A DNA stretch of 23,886 nucleotides from Lachnospiraceae bacterium (GCA_009911175.1 QXWX01000102.1:1-23886); one strand, 5' to 3'; counted from the stretch's first letter, positions 8,656 to 16,800 are shown. The notes: generated by a model not told the origin, from the letters alone. Numbers and translations: made by a program.

Positions 8656-9309
8656 TCAACGGTTCTTCTGATAGATCTCCGTAAGCTCCTGCATCCGCCC
8701 GATGATCTCCTCGTCCAGGATGTCCAGCCCAAAGCCCTGCAGCATCTGTCCGAAGACCATGCCCTTCCGAAGGATCTGCTCCGGGGAATTGCCGAAGACC
8801 ATGGGGTTCATCCACACATTCGCCCCCAGTATGATCAGCTCCGCCAGCTCTTCCGGGTAGTCGGTATGAATGGAACCGTCCGCGATTCCGTCCCGGATCA
8901 CCGGAAGGATATAGTTCGGCGCCACATCATCCACCGTATCCCGGAACATGCTGAACAAAAGAGTCGGGCTTCTGCTCAGATCCGGCGCCGCCGAAAAAAT
9001 CTCTTCCTGGACCGGCCTTTTCAGCGACTCTGCGAAGATCATTTTCAGCTTTTCCCTTCCTGTGATATCCGTCCGGTCACGGATCACGCCAAGCAGCCTG
9101 TTGGATTCCTTCGTCATCCGGTCCGTCACCGCCTCCAAGATCTCTTCTTTTGATTTAAAATGGTGATAGATCGCGCCCTTGCTCAGGCCTCCTAAGTTGT
9201 TGAGAAGATCCTGGATGGAGGTGTGCTCATAGCCCTTCTCCATAAACAGGCTGAATGCCGTGTCCAGAATCAGGTTTACCGTTTCCTCGGGGTGTTTATT
9301 TCTTGCCAT
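8656..9309 (-). CDS. TetR-family transcriptional regulator
   Basis: This 217-residue protein has the TetR N-terminal DNA-binding domain: ILDTAFSLFMEKGYEHTSIQDLLNNLGGLSKGAIYHHFKSKEEIL spans the three helices, with KGAIYHHF as the recognition region. The rest is a helical ligand-binding domain. The ATG at 9309 follows AGGAG by 8 nt; the frame is open further upstream but without support. It lies 54 bp downstream of a MATE exporter on the same strand, so it probably represses that exporter. A small palindrome, ATGCA-N3-TGCAT (9326-9338), just upstream could be its operator. The inducing compound is unknown. Confidence 0.85.
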   Translation of the reverse strand: MARNKHPEETVNLILDTAFSLFMEKGYEHTSIQDLLNNLGGLSKGAIYHHFKSKEEILEAVTDRMTKESNRLLGVIRDRTDITGREKLKMIFAESLKRPVQEEIFSAAPDLSRSPTLLFSMFRDTVDDVAPNYILPVIRDGIADGSIHTDYPEELAELIILGANVWMNPMVFGNSPEQILRKGMVFGQMLQGFGLDILDEEIIGRMQELTEIYQKNR

Positions 9310-9363
9310 AGTCTCATCTCCTGACATGCAACATGCATCGTTTCTCTTGATACATTTACCTTA

Positions 9364-10740
9364 TCACAAAAAAGGAGATCCGTCAAAATCCCTGGTAATA
9401 TTTTTCAGCCATTGATAGCTTTTATAATGCCGATACACAAACGGCAGCTTCACAAATTCGTCCAGATAGATCAGAAAATACACCCACATGGGCGAGAGCT
9501 TCAGCAGAAACGCGCTGATAAATCCCAGCGGCACCGCAAACAGCCACATATCGATCACATCACAGATAAATCCCCACCGGGAGTCCCCGCCCGCACGGAA
9601 GATCCCGCAGATGACGGTACTGTTCATGGCCTGCCCCAGGACGGAATACATATTAATAAACAGCATGATGCTCAGATACCCCTGTGCCACAGTGCTGAGA
9701 TCCGCCATATTCATAAACAGCGGCCGCAGCAGGAAGATTAAAGCGCCGCCTGCGATCCCACTGGCAAATGTGATCCAGCAGAAGCGGGACGCATCCTCCT
9801 TGACCGTCTCCATCTGCCCGGCGCCGATGGCCTTTCCCAACAGAATGGCGCCTGCGTTGGCGATCCCGAAGCAGACCACCGTCCCCAGGTTTTTGGCCAC
9901 AACAGCCACTGCGTTGGCCGCGACCATGTCGCTTCCCAGGTGCCCCATGATCACGGAATACATGGAAAATCCGACTCCCCAGGAGACCTCATTTCCAAAG
10001 GCCGGAAGGGAGTATTTCATAAAATCCTGGAACAGGACTTTGTGATGCTCCAGCAGGATCCGTGGCCGGAAACGGATCGTCTCGAACCGGCAGGCATCCG
10101 CCAGGCAGATCAGCAGCTCAACGCCCCGGGCAGTAGTCGTCGCAAGCGCCACACCCAGGATCCCCATTTTCGGCAGACCGAACAGTCCGAAAATGAACAC
10201 CGCATTGAGGAGAATGTTCAGCCCCAGGGCGGATCCGTTGGTGACGGTCGCGAATACCACCCGCTCAATGGAGCGCATGGTACACAGGTACACCTGGGAA
10301 ATGCTCATGAACAGGTAGGAGATCCCCACGATCCGCAGATAGGGCATGCCTGTTTCAATAAGCTCCGGCTCGGATGTAAAGACCAGCATCAAAAGCTTCG
10401 GGAAAAAGCATGCCAGCACAAAAAATACGGACGAAACCAGGATGGACAGCTTCATGCCGATCCCCATGATCTTTTCAATCGTCCGGGTGTCCTTCCTGCC
10501 CCAGTACTGGGCGGCCAGCATGCCGATCCCGGAGGAAATACCGGAGTAAACAAGGTTCAATATGAACATAATCTGACTGGCAAGGGAGCCTGCGGAAAGC
10601 GCGGTCTGGCTCACCCATCCCAGCATGATCACGTCTGCGGAACCGACAGCCGTGGTGATCAGGTTCTGGCATACAATCGGAAGCGCCAGCCGGAACATAT
10701 CTTTATAAAAAGTGGATGATTTTGTCATTGTAGTTTTCAT
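9364..10740 (-). CDS. MATE-family multidrug/organic cation efflux pump
   Basis: This 458-residue, 12-helix membrane protein belongs to the multidrug and toxic compound extrusion family, which exports drugs or metabolites using a Na+ or H+ gradient. The first helix contains LALPIVCQNLITTAVGSADVIMLG, and the second half repeats the fold from FMKYSLPAFGNEVSWGVGFSMYSVIMG, as in all MATE proteins. The chosen ATG (10740) lies behind AAGGCGG and about 85 nt after the predicted transcription start; another ATG at 10728 is possible. It is followed by the TetR gene and preceded by another MATE gene. The substrate is unknown. TetR linkage suggests an inducible stress or antimicrobial pump. Confidence 0.85.
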   Translation of the reverse strand: MKTTMTKSSTFYKDMFRLALPIVCQNLITTAVGSADVIMLGWVSQTALSAGSLASQIMFILNLVYSGISSGIGMLAAQYWGRKDTRTIEKIMGIGMKLSILVSSVFFVLACFFPKLLMLVFTSEPELIETGMPYLRIVGISYLFMSISQVYLCTMRSIERVVFATVTNGSALGLNILLNAVFIFGLFGLPKMGILGVALATTTARGVELLICLADACRFETIRFRPRILLEHHKVLFQDFMKYSLPAFGNEVSWGVGFSMYSVIMGHLGSDMVAANAVAVVAKNLGTVVCFGIANAGAILLGKAIGAGQMETVKEDASRFCWITFASGIAGGALIFLLRPLFMNMADLSTVAQGYLSIMLFINMYSVLGQAMNSTVICGIFRAGGDSRWGFICDVIDMWLFAVPLGFISAFLLKLSPMWVYFLIYLDEFVKLPFVYRHYKSYQWLKNITRDFDGSPFL

Positions 10741-10829
10741 AAGCACCGCCTTTTTAACATTGGAACGCTCCTGTACGGTTGCCGCGCAGACCTGTAAGGC
10801 ATATCCCACAAAAAAGTTATATTTCAAAT

Positions 10830-10858
10830 AGTATAACGGATTTTGATTGGATTGTCTT
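10830..10858 (-). promoter_or_regulatory. Promoter of the MATE-TetR pair
   Basis: On the minus strand AAGACA (10853-10858) and TATACT (10830-10835) are 17 bp apart. The site lies between the two MATE genes, so the downstream MATE-TetR pair can be transcribed independently of the upstream MATE gene. Confidence 0.55.
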
Positions 10859-10893
10859 ACGGAATACCAAGAAAAAACTACACTATTTTGACA

Positions 10894-12255
10894 TCAAGAA
10901 ATTTTCAGCAGTCCCTTCATCATTCGGTTCAAGATCACGGTACTGATACATGCCAGCATCAGTTCCGCCGCAAACGCCCCGTACGCAATTCCCTGAATCC
11001 CAAACAGCCCATTCAGGATCAGCGTCGCCGGAATCTCGAATACGATCTTGCGCAGGACCGCAAACACCAGGGAGATCCTCCCCTTCCCTACACTCTGAAA
11101 TACTCCGATCCCCAGGAAATCGATCACCAGAAATACGATACAGAGACTAAGCGCTCTCAGAAAGATTGCCCCGTACCGGACAATCTCCAGATTGCTGATG
11201 AAGATCCGGATCAGCCCGGGCGCAAAGATCCATCCGAACGCCGCCACAACCGCCAGGCTGGGGATCAAAAGCCTTCTCACAAACCGGATCGTATCATCCA
11301 TCCGCCGGTAATTTCCGCTGGAATAGGAATATCCCACCAGCGGCATGATCCCCTGTGTCCCGCCCAGAGCGACCTGCATGGGGATCATGTAGATCTTCTG
11401 GGCAATGCCGATGGCCGCCACTGCTTCCGTGCCATAGCCGGACATGAGATTGTTCAGGATCGTCATCCCCGTCACATTGAGCAGATTCTGGATGGATGCC
11501 GGAACCCCCACCCCGCAGATGCCGGTCACGATCTCCCGTTTCAGGGTAAAATCCTTCGGCTTCACACTGATAAATGTGCGTCCCCGTTTTACATACAGCA
11601 GTATGAAAAAATAACAGCAGGCCGTACAATTTGAAAGGAAGGTGGCCAGACCCGCTCCGGCCGCTCCCATCCCGAGCCCCCAGGGCATAATGAAAACCGG
11701 ATCCAGGATCATATTCAAAATACATCCGCTCATGGTTCCGATGCTGGCGTGAAATGCCGCGCCCTCCGAACGCGTGAAATACGCCATCACAACATTCAGG
11801 ATAGACGGCGCCGCGCCGCAGATGACCGTCCATTTCATATAGGCTGCCGTGGCGTCCATGGTAGCCGCGTCCGCCCCCAGAAGGCGCAGTATCGGCGTTC
11901 GGAAGAACAGACAGATTATGGAAATGAGCAGCCCTCCGGCCAGCGCGCAGTAGAACCCAAAGGCCGCGCTTTTACTCACGGTATCAAAATCCTTCCGCCC
12001 CAGAGCCCGGCTCATCATGCTGGAACTTCCCACGCCGAACAGGTTGCTGACCGCATTAAAGGACAGCATGACCGGCGCTGCCAGCGTCACCGCCGCATTC
12101 TGCAGCGGATCGTTCAGCCTCCCCACAAAATACGTGTCGGCCAGGCTGTAAATGACCATCACTAAAGAGCTGAGGACCGTCGGGATCATCAGCTTTTTTG
12201 CCGCCTTTGGAATCGGCATCTCTTCAAAAATCGCCTTGTTTTCGATTTGGCTCAT
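10894..12255 (-). CDS. MATE-family efflux transporter, MepA-like
   Basis: This 453-residue protein is a second, distinct MATE transporter, closer in look to the MepA/DinF side of the family. Recognisable parts are MIPTVLSSLVMVIYSLADTYFVGRLNDP in helix 1, GVGSSSMMSRALGRKD after helix 2, and the second-half repeat VPASIQNLLNVTGMTILNNLMSGYG. ATG at 12255 follows AGGTGG by 8 nt; an in-frame GTG 12 nt earlier overlaps that site and is less likely. It shares only the general fold with its neighbour, so the two are not a recent duplication. The substrate is unknown. Confidence 0.85.
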   Translation of the reverse strand: MSQIENKAIFEEMPIPKAAKKLMIPTVLSSLVMVIYSLADTYFVGRLNDPLQNAAVTLAAPVMLSFNAVSNLFGVGSSSMMSRALGRKDFDTVSKSAAFGFYCALAGGLLISIICLFFRTPILRLLGADAATMDATAAYMKWTVICGAAPSILNVVMAYFTRSEGAAFHASIGTMSGCILNMILDPVFIMPWGLGMGAAGAGLATFLSNCTACCYFFILLYVKRGRTFISVKPKDFTLKREIVTGICGVGVPASIQNLLNVTGMTILNNLMSGYGTEAVAAIGIAQKIYMIPMQVALGGTQGIMPLVGYSYSSGNYRRMDDTIRFVRRLLIPSLAVVAAFGWIFAPGLIRIFISNLEIVRYGAIFLRALSLCIVFLVIDFLGIGVFQSVGKGRISLVFAVLRKIVFEIPATLILNGLFGIQGIAYGAFAAELMLACISTVILNRMMKGLLKIS

Positions 12256-12426
12256 CGTTTTATCCACCTGCTGTCGTTCCTATAGGAATCGCCATCATTC
12301 CCCGGATTCAGATAAATTCCCATGCCGCGCCTCCATTCAAACTGTTTAATACGTCTGATTATACAGCTAACTTCCGCATACCGTCAACTCCTATCTGCGC
12401 GGGATTTCATTTCGGAAATCAAAGCT

Positions 12427-12497
12427 GTTACAGTTCCTGGCGCGGCTTTCAATAGGCCGGATTCCTTACTGTGAGCACCGCAGGTACGAACAGTAAC
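12427..12497 (+). repeat. Miniature repeat element, 71-bp deleted copy C
   Basis: It starts GTTACAGTTC and ends GAACAGTAAC, near-perfect terminal inverted repeats. Its right half aligns with the right end of the 198-bp copy at 17307-17504 (TTTCAATRGGCYGGAT, then TGTGAGC, then GAACAGTAAC), in the same orientation. It looks like an internally deleted derivative. It lies 11 bp from the stop of the broken GH31 gene, so it may have been involved in that gene's truncation. No flanking direct repeat was found. Confidence 0.65.
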
Positions 12498-12508
12498 ATG
12501 TTATCTCC

Positions 12509-13255
12509 TCAAAATCCCCGGCTCCCTTTCCTCAAATATACCGGGATCGTATCCAGCGGCGCGTCCGCCTGATACTCCTTTCCCCCTTCAAATTCCTTTC
12601 CGGAAGCGTATTCAATCCACCTCTCCCCTTCCGGCAGGTATACCCTGCGGGACACTGCTCCCGCGTACAGCACTGGCGCCACCAGTACGTCCGGGCCGAA
12701 GAAATACTCATCCTCGATCTCCCAGCATGTCGCATCGCTGGGATACATATAGAACAGCGTCCGCATCACAGGAGTTCCCTTCTCGTGAGCTTCCTCCATG
12801 ACCCGTCTGATATAGGGCCGCATCCGCTCCCGCAGCTTCATATATTTTTTGCAGATGGCGTAGACCTCTTCCCCGTAGCTCCACACCTCATTCGCCGCGC
12901 CGGAACAGCAGGCCGCGCCTCCCGTGGTGCCCTGCTGGGGCTGTCTGGGTTCCCGGTCTCCATGAAGCCGCATGACCGGGCAAAAGGCGCCCCACTGAAA
13001 CCATCTGGCAAATAATTCCCGAAAGGCAGGGTCATCCGGATTGCCTCCATGGAATCCGCCGATGTCCGTGGTCCACCAGGGAATGCCCGCCAGTCCCATG
13101 TTCAGTCCAGCGGCAAGCTGGCTGCGCATACTCCCGAAGCTGGATGCGATATCCCCGGACCACACCAGCGCCCCGTATCGCTGACTCCCAGCCCAGGCGC
13201 AGCGGAGCAGATTCACGATCTGCTTCTGCCCCCCTCCATACCTTCTTTGCCACAT
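12509..13255 (-). pseudogene. GH31 glycosidase remnant, truncated at both ends
   Basis: The frame encodes the middle to C-terminal part of a GH31 alpha-glucosidase or alpha-xylosidase. CAWAGSQRYGALVWSGDI carries the acid/base Asp (codon at 13151-13153). WWTTDIGGFHGG, PVMRLHGDREP and DEYFFGPDVLVAPVL are further family blocks. The upstream half, including the nucleophile Asp region, is absent: homology ends near 13230-13255, where AT-rich sequence belonging to the neighbouring cassette begins. At the other end it stops after VYLRKGSRGF, short of the usual C-terminal beta-sandwich. A normal GH31 is about 650-800 residues; about 240 remain. The frame runs on into the cassette promoter only by chance. 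It is non-functional. Confidence 0.85.
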
Positions 13256-13280
13256 TGTCAAGTGGTGATTCAAATTTTGT

Positions 13281-13331
13281 ATATATTTTTTATGGAAAAA
13301 TATTGCATAAAAAATATATTCGTGGTATAGT
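13281..13331 (+). promoter_or_regulatory. Promoter of the ATPase-TOPRIM cassette with 14-bp palindrome
   Basis: TTGCAT (13303-13308) and TATAGT (13326-13331) are 17 bp apart, about 40 bp before the ATPase start. A perfect inverted repeat, ATATATTTTTTATG (13281-13294) and CATAAAAAATATAT (13306-13319) with an 11-bp spacer, overlaps the -35 element and spacer. It is placed where a dimeric repressor would block RNA polymerase. No dedicated regulator gene is adjacent. Confidence 0.65.
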
Positions 13332-13370
13332 ATGTAAAGTAAAATGAATTTCAATTTGGAGGGTCAAAAC

Positions 13371-14648
13371 ATGTTAATAGAAATAAGAGCAAATAACTGC
13401 TTTTCATTTTCGGAAGAAATAGTTTTTTCTACGAAAGCAGATATGCGAAACAAAAAATTCGCATCCAATGTCCATAGTGAAAATAATTTCAACATATTAA
13501 AGACGGTAGGAATCTATGGCCCTAATAATGCGGGTAAAACATGTCTAGTAAAATGCATCCGTAGCGCTAAAAAGATTTTATTAAACCAGAAGCCCCGCAT
13601 CATGCCGAATATTTTCCAGAACAGTACAGTATGTCAGCTAGGAGTTACGTTTCTGGAAGAAGGCAGGGAGTTTTCCTATGATTTCTGGTATGATGATAAA
13701 AAAGGTGAATATCCATATGAGAAATTTGCAGAAATCTCAAAAGATCAATACGGAAACGAAAAAGAAAATATCTGGCTTTTAAAAGATATAGTTAATGGAA
13801 AATACCAATATGATGATGATGATTTGCTAAAAATGATATCTCTTGTGTCCCAGAACAATTTGTTGTTTTACTTGGTGGATGCTAATAAGTTTGATAAACT
13901 AGCAGAAATGAAGCGGATTGTTACAAAGTTTGCTTCCAGAATCGATATCATCAATATGAATAACATACCCTTAAAGCGAACAATCAACCTTATGAAGGAT
14001 CAAAACAACCTCCAGAGAAAAGTAGTGGAGTTTATTAAAAATTCGGATCTTTATATGGATGACTTTGAGTATGTAGATATGAATGAGATTCGCGTAAAAA
14101 TGGGTTCAGACGAAGAAAAACCAGAAGAAAAAGCTCTGGATATTCCGGAACAAATCATGGATCAGATTCGGCTCGTATCTGTTTACAGAGGTGTTCCGGT
14201 TCCCAGCGTACTGTTTGACTCTACCGGAACAAAAAAGATTGCTGCCCTTGCAAGTTATATCATTGAAGGTATTGAACAGGGTAGGATTCTTGTAGTGGAT
14301 GAATTGGACAGCAGTATTCATTTTAAACTGACCAGGGCAATCGTGGCCATGTTTAATAATGAATTGAATACGAACGCACAGATGATATTTACGGTACATG
14401 ATATCAATTTAATGGATTGCAAAAAAATGTTCCGCAAAGAGCAGATATGGTTTGTGCATAAGGATGAGAAGGGTGTCTATGTTTATTCTTTGGCAGCATT
14501 TACCGCACAGCAAGGAGTGAGGGATACTACAGATATCATGGAAAAATACCGGAAAGGTGTATTAGGCGCGCTGCCTGACCCGGAATTAATTCGTTCTTTG
14601 CTGGATCTCAAAGGAAACCGGAAGGAGGTGCCTGCCAATGATGAGTAA
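13371..14648 (+). CDS. AAA/ABC-type ATPase of a two-gene defence cassette (RloA/AbiLi-like)
   Basis: This 425-residue protein is a SMC/ABC-like AAA ATPase of the AAA15/AAA21 type found in anti-phage systems. Walker A is GPNNAGKT (residues 50-57). An STGTKK segment (284-289) takes the place of the ABC signature. Walker B is ILVVDELDSS with Asp310-Glu311, and the switch His is in FTVHD (343). The start at 13371 follows GGAGG by 8 nt; the frame is open for nine more codons upstream without a site. It overlaps the next gene by 11 bp, so the products are translationally coupled. The coding sequence is clearly AT-richer than its neighbours and lies against a truncated GH31 gene, both signs of transfer. 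By analogy with AbiLi/AbiLii, RloA/RloB and PARIS AriA/AriB it would sense infection and control the TOPRIM partner. Confidence 0.75.
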   Translation: MLIEIRANNCFSFSEEIVFSTKADMRNKKFASNVHSENNFNILKTVGIYGPNNAGKTCLVKCIRSAKKILLNQKPRIMPNIFQNSTVCQLGVTFLEEGREFSYDFWYDDKKGEYPYEKFAEISKDQYGNEKENIWLLKDIVNGKYQYDDDDLLKMISLVSQNNLLFYLVDANKFDKLAEMKRIVTKFASRIDIINMNNIPLKRTINLMKDQNNLQRKVVEFIKNSDLYMDDFEYVDMNEIRVKMGSDEEKPEEKALDIPEQIMDQIRLVSVYRGVPVPSVLFDSTGTKKIAALASYIIEGIEQGRILVVDELDSSIHFKLTRAIVAMFNNELNTNAQMIFTVHDINLMDCKKMFRKEQIWFVHKDEKGVYVYSLAAFTAQQGVRDTTDIMEKYRKGVLGALPDPELIRSLLDLKGNRKEVPANDE

Positions 14649-15270
14649 GCTTCCTCAGATTTTTACAGGCAGCAGAATAAGTATTATATGTGAAGGGGAT
14701 GAAGAATATGAATATTTAGAGAAACTAATCTCATTGGATGTCTGGAGCAAGGAATACTGCTTTCAGCTGGAAAATGCTGAGGGAAATGGAAATATACCAG
14801 CACGATATCAGGATAAATATCAAAATAGTTCAAGTGATTTGGTTTTGATATTCTGCGATACAGATAAAAAACCTTATGAGCAGTATGTTGATATCAAGCG
14901 AAAAATCAACGAATTCCATGGAGTTGAAAATGCTGCAGATCAAATTGTCATATATGGAAATCCATGTACCATGCAAATAATTATTGAGCACTGGGATGAC
15001 GTGGTACTTGGTTCTCATAAAAAGAATAAAAATGCCCCGATTATCTTTGACCTTACAGGTATTGAAGGGTACAAAGGGAGAGCAGATCAACGGCAAGCAT
15101 TGTTTTCCCGGATTACAAAAGAAAACTATCAAGAAATGCGGGAGCGAATCAAAAAGCTGCCATCTGATGATACAATAGAAGGAAGCACTAATTTTGGCAG
15201 ATTTATTGAGTACTTTACAATGGATGACAGTAAATGGATACAAACAATCAACAATACTTTGGATGGATGA
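14638..15270 (+). CDS. TOPRIM-domain effector of the defence cassette (RloB/AbiLii-like)
   Basis: This 210-residue protein shows a TOPRIM fold: ISIICEGDEEYEYLEKL supplies the catalytic Glu19, and DLVLIFCDTDKK supplies Asp74 and Asp76. These residues bind the metal in topoisomerase, primase and OLD nucleases. NPCTMQIIIEHWDD further on resembles the NPCFE-type block of RloB proteins. AAGGAGG lies 9 nt before the ATG at 14638, inside the end of the ATPase gene; ATG at 14641 is an alternative. It is probably a nuclease effector, possibly acting on host tRNA or DNA as shown for related TOPRIM partners, but its target cannot be read here. Assignment to RloB, AbiLii or DUF4435 is uncertain. Confidence 0.65.
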   Translation: MMSKLPQIFTGSRISIICEGDEEYEYLEKLISLDVWSKEYCFQLENAEGNGNIPARYQDKYQNSSSDLVLIFCDTDKKPYEQYVDIKRKINEFHGVENAADQIVIYGNPCTMQIIIEHWDDVVLGSHKKNKNAPIIFDLTGIEGYKGRADQRQALFSRITKENYQEMRERIKKLPSDDTIEGSTNFGRFIEYFTMDDSKWIQTINNTLDG

Positions 15271-15632
15271 CCATATTTAAGAAGAGATTATATCTGGGGA
15301 TATAGGAATTTTTTCTCTTATATAGCAGCCGTTTAAATATTGTGCTAACAAAAAAATGCGAGAAACATTATAATTTACAGATTCAGGCATACACGCGGCC
15401 AAAAAAATGTTTGTAGAAAGGTAGAAATATGCAAGGCTGGATTTTGACTTTCCGTACATTTGTGTCAGACTTGCAGATCAGAGACAATTGGCTTTCTGAT
15501 AGAAAGTCCAAATGATACATTGTATTCCATGTGGCAAAGAAAATCGGCCGCGCCTTCAAAAAGCACAGCCGGTTTTTAAGGAACTGAAGGAAATAGCCTA
15601 AACAGACTGTACAGGATATTTCCATATGGTTT
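15271..15632. other. Gene-free AT-rich stretch after the defence cassette
   Basis: No convincing reading frame is seen in either strand over 362 bp. Near its start, AAGAGA (15282-15287) and TCTCTT (15314-15319) enclose TATATC and GATATA, giving an interrupted hairpin that may end the cassette transcript. The rest is AT-rich like the cassette and probably belongs to the transferred segment. Its right edge meets the CGGC-domain gene fragment. Confidence 0.5.
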
Positions 15633-15800
15633 CTAATGTGTATAGTCCAGAACCCTGATTTCTTGTCCCAAGTCATCCTGGATCAGTTCTTTCATTTTTT
15701 TCGCGAAAGGGCATGGATAGCCGATGGGAGTCCCCTTCTGAATACAGGAAGCGAACGCGATATCCTCTGTCTGCATGCATCGGATAATTCCTGCCTTCAT
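15633..15800 (-). pseudogene. CGGC-domain protein with internal deletion
   Basis: The 55-residue frame joins the N-terminus of a CGGC-domain protein (MKAGIIRCMQTED) directly to its C-terminal part (FASCIQKGTPIGYPCPFAKK to VLDYTH). In intact family members the middle, including the Cys-Gly-Gly-Cys block that names the family, lies between these parts. So roughly half the protein is missing while the frame is kept. The ATG at 15800 is 12 bp after the stop of the DUF134-NifX gene, with GAGGCGG upstream, so it was part of that operon. CGGC proteins are thought to bind metal. Function is probably lost. Confidence 0.7.
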
Positions 15801-15811
15801 CTTCGGCCGCC

Positions 15812-16600
15812 TCAATTCCCCGCGCAGCCATGCTTATTCTCTCCGCAATGGCCCTGGCAGTGTCCTTCCTCGTGTCCGTGTCCATGGTGGTCGCACTGAA
15901 CCTCCGGATCATACGCAAGGTCTCCCGCCAGAAATGCCCGGACCGCATCGTCCGCATTTCCTGTCACGCCTCCGTAAAGCCTGATCCCTGCTTCCGCCAG
16001 CGCAACTTGGGCGCCGTAGCCGATCCCTCCGCAGATCAGGGTGTCCACCTCCATGCCGCCCAAAAGCCCGGAAAGCGCGCCGTGTCCGCTGCCGTTGGTA
16101 TCAATCACCTGCTCCTTCGTGATCTGGCCGTCCGCCACATCATAAATCTTGAATTGCTCCGTGTGTCCAAAATGCTGAAATACTTCTCCGTTTTCAAATG
16201 TAACCGCAATCCTCATCTCGCCTGCTCCTTTCATCTGCACGTCCTGCTTTGTGCCGTCTGTTTTTCCGCAATGCTTACGACATTTCCTCTGACAAAAATG
16301 AATTGCTGAGCCGTCACAGAGCCGGTAATTCCCACCCTCAATCAGGAGCTGCTTTCCATGGACAATGCTGTCCGCAACCTTCTCCCTGGCGGCTTCGTAA
16401 GCTTCTGTCACCGTGGTCCTGGAGATATCCATCTGCCTGGCGCACTGCTCGTGGGTCAGCTTCTCCAGGTCGATCAGCCGGATCACCTCATACTCGTCTA
16501 CCGTCAGGTTGACCTGCTCCCCGCAGGAGATCCCCTCCGGAGCAAAGCTGTCATAAGCCGGTTCTATGCAGATTCGTCTGCATCTGCTGGGTCTTGCCAT
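15812..16600 (-). CDS. DUF134 - NifX/NafY fusion protein
   Basis: This 262-residue protein joins two domains. Residues 1 to about 100 are DUF134: MARPSRCRRICIEPAYDSFAP at the start, then a sigma-like helix-turn-helix in LTHEQCARQMDISRTTVTEAYEAAREKV. A Cys-rich linker (HFCQRKCRKHC) follows. Residues from about 129 to 225 match the dinitrogenase iron-molybdenum cofactor (NifX/NafY) domain: MRIAVTFENGEVFQHFGHTEQFKIYDV and CGGIGYGAQVALAEAGIRLYGG. The last 27 residues are almost all His, Gly, Cys and Glu, a likely metal-binding tail. No nitrogenase genes are nearby; in gut Clostridia such proteins are common without nitrogen fixation. AGGAGG-like GGAGG precedes the ATG. It probably acts as a metal- or cluster-responsive DNA-binding protein, perhaps autoregulating the palindromic promoter upstream. 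Confidence 0.85.
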   Translation of the reverse strand: MARPSRCRRICIEPAYDSFAPEGISCGEQVNLTVDEYEVIRLIDLEKLTHEQCARQMDISRTTVTEAYEAAREKVADSIVHGKQLLIEGGNYRLCDGSAIHFCQRKCRKHCGKTDGTKQDVQMKGAGEMRIAVTFENGEVFQHFGHTEQFKIYDVADGQITKEQVIDTNGSGHGALSGLLGGMEVDTLICGGIGYGAQVALAEAGIRLYGGVTGNADDAVRAFLAGDLAYDPEVQCDHHGHGHEEGHCQGHCGENKHGCAGN

Positions 16601-16720
16601 CGCTTTGCCTCCATTTCCGGTGAAAAACTGCTCTTTACGCTGCGCGCCCTGTGGTATAGATCATTCCGCATGGCAGGACCAGATGCTTCTGATTCGTTGT
16701 ACGGAGGGTTGACCGCATTC

Positions 16721-16748
16721 ATTTCCGTCATATGTCGGAAATATTATA
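16721..16748 (-). promoter_or_regulatory. DUF134-NifX promoter with 22-bp operator
   Basis: The minus strand has a consensus -10 TATAAT at 16743-16748; the -35 is weak. Directly downstream, over the start point, ATTTCCGTCAT (16721-16731) and ATGTCGGAAAT (16732-16742) form a continuous 22-bp palindrome with a single mismatched pair. It is a strong candidate repressor site. The DUF134 helix-turn-helix of the downstream gene is a possible binder. Confidence 0.6.
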
Positions 16749-16800
16749 ACACAGGTTTCAGAAAAAATCCAGATATAGATTGGCGTCACATACCTGAACG

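Noticed and set aside
13256..13354. N-terminal extension of the GH31 frame
   Set aside because: The 30-40 extra residues are translated from AT-rich DNA that holds the divergent cassette promoter. They do not resemble GH31, so the read-through is accidental.
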